Shown in pieces: positions 44,701 to 54,900 of a stretch of DNA of 64,000 nt (its first letter is position 1; every line of letters starts with the position of its first letter). A model generated the notes under the pieces. It did not search any database and was not told the DNA's origin. It worked only from the letters and a program-made list of their open reading frames with translations. Source of the DNA: Anisus vortex (lineage: Eukaryota > Mollusca > Gastropoda > Planorbidae); assembly GCA_949126835.1 (NCBI GenBank), contig OX421498.1:874501-938500 (forward strand), written 5' to 3'. The position numbers and the translations under genes were made by a program.

Positions 44701-47192
44701 AAAGCATGTCCCATGCGTTTGACACCCAATTTTGACATACACCCCCAAGGCCTGGTTTATATTTTACCTTCGCTGGTGGGCTGAATGTCACCTGACAGTT
44801 ACCTTCCATACAAACACGTGCTCCGTACTTATCAATTGCTGTCAATGACACGCGCTGCTTGCCGTTGTTGGAGCTGATGGTAGCTCTCATGTTGCTCAAT
44901 CTCAGCCGCGTTGTTCTTGTTGGTGAGGTTCTGTAACCTGTGCATGATCGCTTAAAGCGAAAAAAAACACAAAAAACGATGATTAATGTTCATGTCGTTA
45001 TAAACGAAGGCTACACCGTTTTAGAGTTCTAAAATAGTCGAACTGCTAACAGTGCCCTCACATAAGGGGGGGGCAGGGGGGCATATGCCCGGGGGGCGGC
45101 ACTTTAGGAAGGGGAGGGGCAAATGTAGTCAAAATATAGCAAATATAGCACTAAACAAGCAGTTACAGTATGCAAGCGTGCGGCGATGAAACTTTTGCCC
45201 TGGGGCGCCACATAAGCTTGTAAAGACACTGACTGCTAAACGGCCCCGACTGAGATAGCTCTCTTGTAGTTGAATTGATAGCGGCAGCGGGCCATGGATC
45301 TAGTGCAGGCAAGGTATGAGTTAAGTCATAACAAAAAATTAACAAATGTTTTAAATTCTAATTTAGAAATACAACACAATAACAACCTAAGTACTCTTTC
45401 TTCGCGAGTGGCATCCCGGCATGGAATAGGTTGCCTGAACAAACCATTCTTTAAGACACTAATAAAAATGCATCCAGAAGCGTCCAGGTCTCACATCCAT
45501 ACAGAACAATAGTATTCTGTTTAGTCTAGCCATTGCCACAATTGCTGACACAATCTTGGCTCGAGATTTTGGCTCACCCGTTCCATCTGCGGATATAATG
45601 GCTCCTATATCTTTGAAATTATTTAAATTATAATAGTTGTTGTTGGTTCATTATAATTTTTGCACTTCCGGAATATGTGGTGTTGATCATTGTTTTGCTT
45701 ATTTTCTGAGCTGATTACCATTCCGTATGGCCTTGCACTATCTTCAAGCTTGTCTTTGAGCTCTTGTAGTTTTTTGTTGCTTCCGCCATTATGTCGATAT
45801 CATCAGAAAATCTTAGATTGCATAGGGATCTTCCACCATTGAGGATGGATGTGTGGTAGTCATCGTGTATTTCTTGTATGATTTTTTCTAGGAAAAAAAA
45901 ATGAACAAGATTGACGATACAATGCAACCTTAATGGGCTCCAGTTGACATCTTGAAAAAGTTCCCTGTACAACCATTGAGTTGAACTGCACCGCTCGACT
46001 GGTTATAAACTGCTTCAATTGCCTACGTTAGTCCTTCTTCAATGTTGTAGCTTCTCATTACTTGTCATAGTTTTATAAACTAAGGCTACACTATGAGAAA
46101 TGATCTAAGTGTTTCACAATTACTATCAACTAGAGTCACCAAACTCAGCGGTTCAAACATACTAGTCCACTAGAAGATACAAAAATGTCTTCAGAAGTTT
46201 CCAATTAGGAATATTTAATGAGATAACCTTTGAATTTAAATTGTTCGAGACTATACCGAATAACAACTCTGTTATATTAGCGTCGACTGGAAAAGGGGGT
46301 GGGGGAAGGGGTCAACATGTTTATATTAGAAGATGTTTTGAAGATGTTTTAGAAGATGTTTTAGAAGATGTTTTAGAAAGATGTTTTAGAAGATGTTTTA
46401 GAAAGATGTTTTAGAAGATGTTTTGTAATGTCTATTGGTGTTGTTTTTTTTTGGAACAAATACAATAATTGTAAACATCGTATATACATAGGGGAACAAA
46501 TACAATAATTGTAAACATCGTATATACATAAGGGAACAAATACAATAATTGTAAACATCGTATATACATAAGGGAACAAATACAATAATTGTAAACATCG
46601 TATATACATAAGGGAACCAATACAATAATTGTAGACATCGTATATACATAAGGGAACAAATACAATAATTGTAGAAATCGTATATACATAAGGGGACAAA
46701 TACAATAATTGTAAACATCGTATATACATAAGGGAACAAATACAATAATTGTAGACATCGTATATACATAAGGGAACAAATACAATAATTGTAAACATCG
46801 TATATACATAAGGGAACAAATACAATAATTGTAAACATCGTATATACATAAGGGAACAAATACAATAATTGTAAACATCGTATATACATAAGGGAACAAA
46901 TACAATAATTGTAAACATCGTATATATATATGGGAACAAATGCAATACTTGTAGACATCGTATATACATAAGGGAACAAATACAATAATTGTAAATATCG
47001 TATATATATAAGGGAACAAATACAATACTTGTAGACATCGTATATACATAAGGGGACAAAAAGAATTTTTTTTCTAAAAATGACTCACACATCTAACTTG
47101 GATGTTGTCGGCGACACAATCTACTTTCCTCTTCCTGGATGTTTGCTGCTGCTTTCTAAAGTCTGGTCGATCAAGAGCCTTGGCCATGTTTT
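41743..47192 (-). CDS. P7: RING-degenerate paralogue
   Basis: Complete four-exon model, all phase 0. Exon 1 is 47089-47192, ATG 47185-47187, 33 codons with TSRKRK, donor TGT|GTGAGT. Exon 2 is type B, 44768-44950, 61 codons, RSCTGYRTSP ... GNCQVTFSPPAK. Exon 3 is 42800-43018. Exon 4 is 41743-41868, 42 codons with stop, acceptor TTTTCAG. Predicted 208 residues. Exon 3 has lost the first CxxC and one histidine. Exon 4 lacks CPxC and encodes a heptad-like helix (IKDSLELQQQLFDRKMQGLD...), possibly a coiled coil. Thus no RING, but four intact exons with conserved splice sites. It may act as a partner or competitor of the RING copies (inference). Introns carry 74-bp and 40-bp arrays. Confidence 0.75.
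41900..42740. repeat. 74-bp minisatellite, about 11 copies, P7 intron 3
   Basis: Unit begins cacaatgtaaacaagacaac and contains two tatgtact words. It begins within 35 bp of the exon 4 acceptor and fills most of the intron between exon 4 and exon 3. Confidence 0.95.
42800..43018 (-). CDS. P7 exon 3: basic linker and vestigial RING half
   Basis: 73 codons. RARIATSRSPSGKRRPIKTH, then a lysine-rich stretch, then an acidic ESQEGYSSSDDE in place of the first CxxC region, and CSNCYHEDCVDQWRS. The end of the finger (H-x2-C-VDQW) is still recognisable, which shows descent from the RING form. Confidence 0.8.
43019..43399. other. P7 intron 2, no gene seen
   Basis: Related to the same intron in other copies; nothing else recognisable. 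Confidence 0.4.
43400..43640 (+). mobile_element. tRNA-derived SINE, degraded head
   Basis: Head gagtcggtagaacgttcaac with a damaged B box; body intact from ttatgggtacctgaaattag to cgctgcttcaccgacc. Confidence 0.75.
43806..44189 (+). other. Unrecognised 127-codon ORF inside P7 intron 2
   Basis: Open frame on the strand opposite to P7, in a GC-richer insert (about 43650-44330) absent from other copies. No signal peptide, membrane segment or motif seen. More likely mobile-element sequence than a gene. Confidence 0.2.
45045..45200. mobile_element. Dispersed repeat, G-rich
   Basis: Shares cagtgccctcacata, gggcatatgcccggggg and a g-rich centre with 47670-47750. Two copies within P7; family unknown, probably a DNA-element remnant. 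Confidence 0.4.
45335..45470 (+). mobile_element. LINE 3' fragment
   Basis: Has aattctaatttagaaatacaacacaata and then gcgagtggcatcccggcatg, as at 30540-30680. Abuts the next element in opposite orientation. Confidence 0.55.
45471..45972 (-). mobile_element. LINE reverse transcriptase fragment, minus strand
   Basis: The minus strand reads EKIIQEIHDDYHTSI, LNGGRSLCNLRFSDDIDIM (catalytic FxDD box with Ala to Ser), then after a gap FKYLGAIISADG and VLYGCETWTLL. Related to the plus-strand element at 38043. Junction with the previous fragment near 45470 suggests nested or rearranged insertions. Confidence 0.75.
46320..46430. repeat. 12-bp array agaagatgtttt, about 9 copies
   Basis: P7 intron 1, at the position equivalent to the 12-bp array of P6. 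Confidence 0.85.
46456..47056. repeat. 40-bp minisatellite, 15 copies, P7 intron 1
   Basis: Unit aacaaatacaataattgtaa plus acatcgtatatacataaggg. The array ends about 30 bp from the exon 1 donor. Three spurious minus-strand ORFs cross it because it lacks stops in those frames. Confidence 0.95.
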
Positions 47193-48687
47193 CTATCACA
47201 TGAAAGAATGCATTTTTAAATATTTAGGTATTACAACCTTAAGAAGTAACATTTTGTAATGTTTTCAATCTTTACTTGATTGTGTTTATGTTTCATGTAG
47301 ATTACGTCTACGCATGTAATTAGTCGTATTTCTTGAAGTGGTTCTCAATTCTCAAGTTATTGATGTAAAGGTTATAAATTGTGAAATTGAGGAACAGAGG
47401 AATGTCACGCGCTTTTTATTGTTTCAAACACAATCTTTTGTTAACAAAAGGTCCAAATCTATTCAAAGATATATTTAGCCTAATGATGAAAAAGTTTATT
47501 TGGTCTTACTCTAACGATGAAGAAGTCTCAACAAGGTAACTAAGACATTAATAAATGCAATTAAAAGTTATGAGCCCTTTCAGAGCAATTTGACCCATAG
47601 CGCGTGTGATGACCCGTTCAAAAAAGACAAAAGATACCTGACGTATGTTCAACTTTGTTTAGGTACAAATCAGTGCCCTCACATAGGGGAGGGCAGAGGG
47701 GGGCGTATGCCCGGGGGCGACACTTCTAGGGGACGGCAAATATAACCTGCTAAGTTCATACCAGAAATTTAGGGAGAGTAGAAGGGGAAATACATTTTGA
47801 AAGACAAATTGCGAACAAAAGGAATAATATATATAACATATTATATAATATAATATATTCTATGAATGGTACAATTTATATTCTTATTAAAATGTATTTA
47901 CACTCAAACTGTTTTATACAAATTTTTTAACTGTTTTTTTTATTTGTAAACACTATCTCATACCTTCGTCACATCAGATGAATCTTTATGTGTTTTTTTT
48001 TTATAACTTTGTGACTTTTGAATTACTTTGTTTTTTGTTACAAAAGATATAACATTACATCGCACTATTAAACACCGACTTATCATTTCAACACTACAGT
48101 CTGGGAATTCCCGAAATACTGAGAACGTAGGTATTGAAAATTTCTTTGTTGTTGTTTTAGAACCAAAGAATTTAATCGATTTTTTATTCGACTAAAGATA
48201 AAAAATATTTTATACAAACAAATGGAAATTTGATTTTATTACACAAGTTCCGTATTTCAGCATCAACTAACGATTTGGTAATTTAAAAGACTATAATAAG
48301 ATGGACAGCTTGATCTATTTATAGAGCTTATTATTTTTCCACCTTTTTGCAACCAATAAGGCTGTCTTTAATTACTTCTACGCTCCTACGGTTGCATTAA
48401 AGTTTTCCGTTGCATACAACTTTCTATTTATTTTTAACTTTTAACTTTTAATTGAGAAAATCATAACGATTAATTAAAACAGAAGTGTACAAAAGGACAT
48501 CAGAAATTCCGAAAAGAAGTCATTCCAGTCATCAAATAGCAGAACTATTAAAGCAAGCGGACCATCTTATTATAGTCTTTGGTTATATAAAATAGCTATT
48601 AGTACTCAATGACATAAATATACCATTAAAATAAACAGGCTAGCACTCTATCATAAGATTTTTATACGCAAATATATTATTATAGGA
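47193..48687. other. 5' flank of P7: duplicon sequence and repeat debris
   Basis: Contains the conserved block (gaacagaggaatgtcacgcgc; tctattcaaagatatattta), part of the old SINE near 47565-47640 and a second copy of the G-rich dispersed repeat at 47670-47750. A P7 promoter or non-coding exon would be expected here but is not identifiable. Confidence 0.45.
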
Positions 48688-48905
48688 TTATGCTGTTGTT
48701 GTTTTGGCTGTTTGGCGATTATGCTGTTGTAGTTTTGGCTGTTTGGCGATTATGCTGTTGTAGTTTTGGCTGTTTGGCGATTATGCTGTTGTAGTTTTGG
48801 CTGTTTGGCGATTATGCTGTTGTAGTTTTGGCTGTTTGGCGATTATGCTGTTGTAGTTTTGGCTGTTTGGCGATTATGCTGTTGTAGTTTTGGCTGTTTG
48901 GCGAT
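48688..48905. repeat. 31-bp minisatellite, 7 copies
   Basis: Unit gattatgctgttgtagtttt plus ggctgtttggc. Confidence 0.93.
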
Positions 48906-49545
48906 TTTCTACATCTATCTTTTCTATACCTGATTGTATTTAGCTGTTCGCTTTGACTAGATATTATGTTGCAGTCGTGTAGTGGGTGCGCATGGTCCTG
49001 AAAGGTTTTATCAATAATAGACAGGCACCTTGAATTGAAAAGATGTCCAAGAGATGGTAGTTGTGTCTGTTTTTACAAGAGACTTTGGTTATTAGGTGGT
49101 CTATACGGTGTTTGTTCAATGTAGTGGCATTGTCATACCATCAGGCTCGAAGGTAATGGTGCAATCAAGTCAACGGGTAAAATAGATTCATGATGATCTT
49201 GTTTATATGAAATGTCTTTAGATAGAAAAGTCTTTGGTGCATTTTCTTAGAGGTTTTGGCAGTGGTCAGACCAAGTCAGTTTGTCAATAATTGTAACGCC
49301 AAGATATTTATATTGGAAGACTTAATGTTTGGTTTTGTTTATTTGTAAATCAGTCAGCTTGTATTTTTTGCCTAACGACAATCGGCATTTATTTCTTTCG
49401 TTTCTGCAATATTCAATATCAGGTAGTTCTCTCCGCACCATTTGTTGAAATCTGCAGTCGTTCTGTGATAGACACTTGAAACAAGGCCGACAATGGCTGT
49501 GTCATCGGCTATTTGATTAATGGTATTGTGTCGTTTATCTTACAC
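48906..49545 (-). mobile_element. LINE reverse transcriptase fragment, minus strand
   Basis: Second copy of the element at 14640-15255 (shared words gacaggcaccttgaattgaa, gtcagaccaagtcagtttgt), more decayed. Confidence 0.65.
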
Positions 49546-50021
49546 ATTACAGACGCTCCTTATATAAAGAAGATTATTTCGTCCTACGCTCATCCGTGGT
49601 CCGTGTCTTGCATTTGTATTAATGTTTTAAATGATGTTAAGTTACTGGTTTTCCTAGTTTGTTCAGGCAACCCATTCCATGCCAGAATGCCCCTCGGCAT
49701 ACCGGACTTTGAATGTCATTGGTATAGATGGTATATAGAACTGGAGAGAGGACGCACCCTTGGAGCACCCCAGTGGTTATTTCTTATTTCTGAGGTACAT
49801 CCCTCTACTCTGACATATTGAGCTAGGTTTATCAATAATTGCATGATCCATGCTTGGTTGCGTTGACTGACATTTAATGCAGATAGTTTCTGTATCATAA
49901 GATGTGGTTGAATGGTTTTGAAACTAATGCTTGTCAATAAAAGTCTAAGTATAAATATATCTAAACATTTGACAATAACAGATGCGAGAGCGACAGGATG
50001 CAGGTCATTGTTGCAAAACAA
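49546..50021 (-). mobile_element. LINE fragment, minus strand, RT thumb and 3' end
   Basis: The minus strand encodes IMQLLINLAQYVRVEG, TSEIRNNHWGAPRVRPLSS and IYHLY, recognisable as the YVRV..G..S....GAPQG..LSPLLF block with decay. The left side is the reverse of the common LINE 3' end (acagacgctccttatataaa). Confidence 0.6.
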
Positions 50022-50533
50022 CTTTTGCTTTCTGTGGAACGGGTAAAATCTCAGAAGTCTTCTAAATGGTAGGTTTTGTGGTAGTATTCACATATTTACT
50101 AAAATTGAATTAAAACCTCGTTATTTATTACTACATTCGTATTTATAGAACTCTTACACATTAATAATCATTAATAATAATTTTTTTTCACTTTTTATAA
50201 TTGTAATAGAATAAACTTCTTCAGTAGTCAGACTTATAGTTTATCGTGTTCTTTAGGAAAATGTTCAAACGAATACACATGCACTGAACTTTAAATGTAA
50301 CATTTACTCTTTTTATGCAACGTTCCCCTGATATTAAAGCACTAATTATAACAAGAATAAATTAGACTCGGAAACTTTATTCCTGAGCAAAAAGCATTCT
50401 TGTACAAATCTATACAATAAGATTTCCTAACTAGTTTTCTGTGAATACGTTTTGCGTGAGACTTCATTTTTATTGATTCTAATTAGAGATGGTTTATTCC
50501 TATAACTCTGTTATATAGTTAAATTGTGTAGAC
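50022..50533. other. AT-rich spacer, no gene seen
   Basis: No coding similarity or repeat structure recognised. Confidence 0.4.
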
Positions 50534-50713
50534 CAGCGGTCGGCAACCTAGTACTCCCCCCCCCCCCTTCCCCCCCCCCCAAAAAAAAAAGGTCAATTCA
50601 AATATTTTCTACAAGAAATACAGCGATATTGCAGGTTGATTTTTAGGCTAATGGTTCGCTAAATGAAATATAATTCCCAATTTTGCACTTTTGTCAAAGG
50701 TTACCGGCCCCTG
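50534..50713. mobile_element. hAT-like short element
   Basis: Ends cagcggtcggcaacc and ggttaccggcccctg, related to the ends at 59862 and 53324. Interior has poly-C and poly-A runs. Flanks gtgtagac/atgtaata are too different to claim a target duplication. Confidence 0.5.
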
Positions 50714-50814
50714 ATGTAATAAATTGTAGCTTCCACTGGCCGCATTTTGCACATACAAATTGACCTATTTATCTGTTCTTTTTATAGAACAGTAGTTTGA
50801 ACTTTGAACAAAAG

Positions 50815-51000
50815 TATATAAGTACTCTTTCTTCCAGATTGGCATCAGGGCATGGAATGGGTTGCCCGAACAAAAGAGGAAATTTAAAATCATTTTAAAC
50901 CATTATAGAAATGCAGGACTAGACTCAGACCACGGGAAAGCGTTGGACGCAATAATCTTCTTTATAGAAGGAGCGTCTGTAATATATAATATAAGTTAAA
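50815..51000 (+). mobile_element. LINE 3' end fragment
   Basis: gcatggaatgggttgcccga, ctagactcagaccacggg and gaaggagcgtctgtaatata are shared with 2290-2430 and 30655-30830. Confidence 0.65.
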
Positions 51001-51971
51001 GTCTTAAACTGTGCAAATCAGATAACATTATCTTCTATTGATATCATTGTATGTTCTAAAAAAAATTTAGACATTTTTTAACAACCTTTTATGTAAAAAA
51101 AAATATAAGTTCGGAATGTTTTCTTTGAGAATTTGTATAGCCATGTGACTTATTTTAATCGTATTCACATTAATGGCGTTATTAATAATAACTTTTTGAG
51201 TGGATGTCGTGTTGACCAAAAATATCGTGTATAATTGTTGTTGTGCAGTTTGAAATAAGTTTTACTTGTATTTGGTTCCAGAGATGTATTGGCAGTTTCT
51301 ATTTGATTCTTGATTCAAGTCTGTAGTATTACATTCATTACCGAGAGTAACAATTCTATGAGCCGTATTTTATATATTTGAGCGCAAATTTTGATTTCTA
51401 TTTCGTGATTGACTTTGTAAAAAAGGAACTATTTCAGTCTAACCCATTTGACCCATAGAGCCTGTGAAGTACGAAGCGTCGCTTGACCAGTTTGCGTGGC
51501 CACTGCATAATAGGAAATTGTGTGGTCATGGTAAATGGAAAACGCTGCTTTATTGGTTCTCTTGAGTGACTGTGAAAAGTTACTTTATACAATTCTTACA
51601 ATTAAATGGTGAAACAAGACAATGAATAATTTATAAAGATTGTACTGTATATACCTGTAAATACTAAACGTATAGTGTAGCCAATACAAAACAAGAAATT
51701 GGCCGTTGGTAGTACGCTTTATTGTTATGATTTAATAAAATATTAGAACATACATAATAGAAAATTATTCTTTTTTAAAATCTTGTTCACACAATTATTG
51801 TTAACTCCAGCCTCGTTTCCATCCCATAACAAGTACACTGTACACGCCAGGAAGTGACGTCACACAAGACATGATTTAAAACAAAATGGACGGCAGCGGA
51901 TCAAGCACATTTAGATAAAACACATACAACTATTTCCTGGCTTTAGACTTCCAAAAGTTCTGTCTCTGCAG
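51001..51971. other. Spacer 3' of P8
   Basis: Mostly AT-rich; a decayed SINE (minus) at about 51440-51590 (cgtggccactgcataatagg). Part of 51640-51960 resembles 61580-61770 near P9 (cgtatagtgtagccaataca), so it belongs to the P8/P9 duplicated unit. Confidence 0.45.
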
Positions 51972-54900
51972 TCACAGTTTCTCGTGGCTTCCTCCTGCAT
52001 TCATTCGACAAACAGGGCAGGTATTATCAATCTGGAATGAGACAATACGTCCTATTTGAATTGTACATTATTTATGACATAGTAACTACTTTACGAACAC
52101 AGTACAAGTTCCAACTGTCAAAACTGTGATTTTGAACATGTCGTTCGGACTTATGATTTTATAACAATAGGCCTTTTCTTTATATAAAAGTAAGGATAGC
52201 AGTAAATGTGTTCATGGTTCTTATTTGATCCTATTGGTGCATGGTGTCACGAGACTGTCCCTTATATATGCCTAATGCTGACACAATTGAGTCTACAGCA
52301 TTTTGTCGGAAACTATATACACGTGCACAAAGCTTCTCGGTCGTGTCTCTGAGGTGAGTTAGGGTTTCCTGGATAAGTAACGTATCGCCACGTGATATGT
52401 TAGGGTTTCTTGATAACTAACGTATCGCCACGTGATATGTTAAGGTTTCGTGGATAAGGAACTTATCGCCACGTGATATGTTAGGGTTTCTTGATAAGGA
52501 ACTTATCGCCACGTGATATGTTAGGGTTTCCTGGATAAGGAACTTATCGCCACGTGATATGTTAGGGTTTTTTGGTTAAGGAACTTATCGCCACGTGATA
52601 TGTTAGGGTTTCTTGATAAGGAACTTATCGCCACGTGATATGTTAGGGTTTCCTGGATAAGGAACTTATCGCCACGTGATATGTTAGGGTTTCCTGGATA
52701 AGGAACTTATCGCCACGTGATATGTTAGGGTTTCCTGGATAAGGAACGTATCGCCACGTGATATGTTAGGGTTTCCTGGATAAGGAACTTATCGCCACGT
52801 GATATGTTAGGGTTTCCTGGATAAGGAACTTATCGCCACGTGATATGTTAGGGTTTCCTGGATAAGGAACTTATCGCCACGTGATATGTTAGGGTTTGCT
52901 GGATAAGGAACTTATCGCCACTTGACGTGTTAGGGTTTCCTAGATAATGTACTTATGGCCGCGTCAAAAGTGAAGGTTTCCTGGTAAATCATTTATTGCT
53001 GTGTAATGGGGATAGGTTTCGTTGTATTGACTTAAAAATGAAATATTTAATCTTTTAATATGTTTTTATATTTTCCTTGTTTATTTTATATCTCAAGTTT
53101 TGCGAAGCCCTAAATATTCTTCATACGATATCTTTCCTTGTTTAATATTCATGGTTTTGGATACTGTTGCTGATGTAACAAATTATTTATCTTTCAATAT
53201 CAACGTTTGATTTATTCACTTTTACTTTTCCCACACACACTTCAGCCTTAGACATGTTTCATTGAAGTTAAAGAACAAAAGCTTCATTTGTTTAAAAGTT
53301 CTAATAATCGTTTCAGGGAAGACCAGGGATCGGCAACCTATTGATGATGAAGTGCCAAAGTAGGATTTCTAACTCATTCAGCGCACTAACATCTTTACAA
53401 AAACTCTGCTCAAGCGCTCATTTTCTTGTAAAAAAAAAGACTTAAACTGCACCACTTGGGGGTCTTCCGCGTGCCATTGGTCATTGCTTTGAGTGCCAAG
53501 TCTAGCACGCGTGCCCTAAGAGCTTGCTGACCACTGGGCTAGACGACCAAACACTAGTGAAATGGAAGTACACATGTTGAGTTTTTCCAATGTATTACTC
53601 ATAATTGTTTACTTATATTTTATTCATGGGACGATGGCGTACTTTTATTTTATTCATTGGACGATGGCGTACTTTTATTTTATTCATGGGGCGATGGCGT
53701 ACTTTTTCCTGGGTCACTGCCCTTTGTTTCCTTCTGCACATCTTTCCACCAGGGGGCGTGCGTCCCTAAGCAAGGTCCTTCTACGATTAACCTGCCTCTT
53801 TTTTTTTCGCCAGCTCTCAGCATTTCCGGGCTGATATAAAATGCTTTGTATTGCCTCGACCTACGCTTATATACAATAATTTATAAGAAATACTATCTAT
53901 AAAATAATGCTTTATACGGCCAGTTTCTACTGTGTTAACAGTTTTAAAAAGTAGCCTGGGATAACCTCATTACGTCATCACTTACCGCTAGCCAACCGTT
54001 AACACAATCTTTGTGGAAGTAGTCATCACTTACCGCCAGCCAACCGTTAACACATTCTTTGTGGAAGTAGTGTTCACAAGGCAGGATCGTCATATCCTCA
54101 ACTCTCCTGTAAGGCTCGTAGCAAATGGAGCATTCCTCCCCGTCTAGAACAGCCTGAAGTTCTCTGCCGTGATCTGACCTGGTCTCAACCTGGGCCGCAA
54201 TTTCTTCCCCGTCTCCTGTCTTGGCCTCGACCTGGGCCGCAATTTCTTCCCCGTCTTCTGTCTTGGCCTCAACCTGGGCCGCAAGTTCTTCCTCGTCTTC
54301 GGTCTTGGCCTCAACCGGGTCGGATATAGTCTCAGTTTTGGCACGCTACAGGTACATATAGAATAGAATAGATCACATGGAAGGAGCGCTTATTTAAATA
54401 GACATTATAAATCTCTTTGTAAAAAAAGCCGATTTATAAAGTAATATGTACATTGTGTGTAATACATAAAACAGTTCTTGTGCTGACGTCTATTACTTTG
54501 TCTTCACGTTTACTTGTGTCATAAAAAAAGTAAGTTCCAACATAGAAATAATTGCTTGTGAACTTATATTTTCAAACCAGGTTACTTAAGCAGAAAGCTC
54601 TACAGAATATGATTCCCTAAACTACATTTGTCGACACTCCTATTTTGTACTATGTGTATGAGATAGATTTATTTAGCTGGTAATTAACCAAAAACACGTT
54701 TCTATCTTTGGCAAATGTTTCACCTTGTAGGATGGTCAATAAGTGCAAGATGTAGCGGCATTTATTGCGAGGAATGGGAAATAGTGCGAGGTTCCTGCTA
54801 TCAGTGCAAGATGGCGTGTTTATTGCATGGTTTAGAAAAGAAAGCAGCATAATGGCATATAATGCAAGATTTAGGGAAATATTGCAAGTTATAAGCTCGA

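Noticed and set aside
46373..47092. Three overlapping minus-strand ORFs of about 200 codons
   Set aside because: All three frames of a 40-bp array are open; low-complexity YICSLMYIRCLQ-type translation, intronic in P7.
52357..52950. Interstitial telomere (ttaggg repeats)
   Set aside because: ttaggg occurs once per 41-bp unit and never in tandem.
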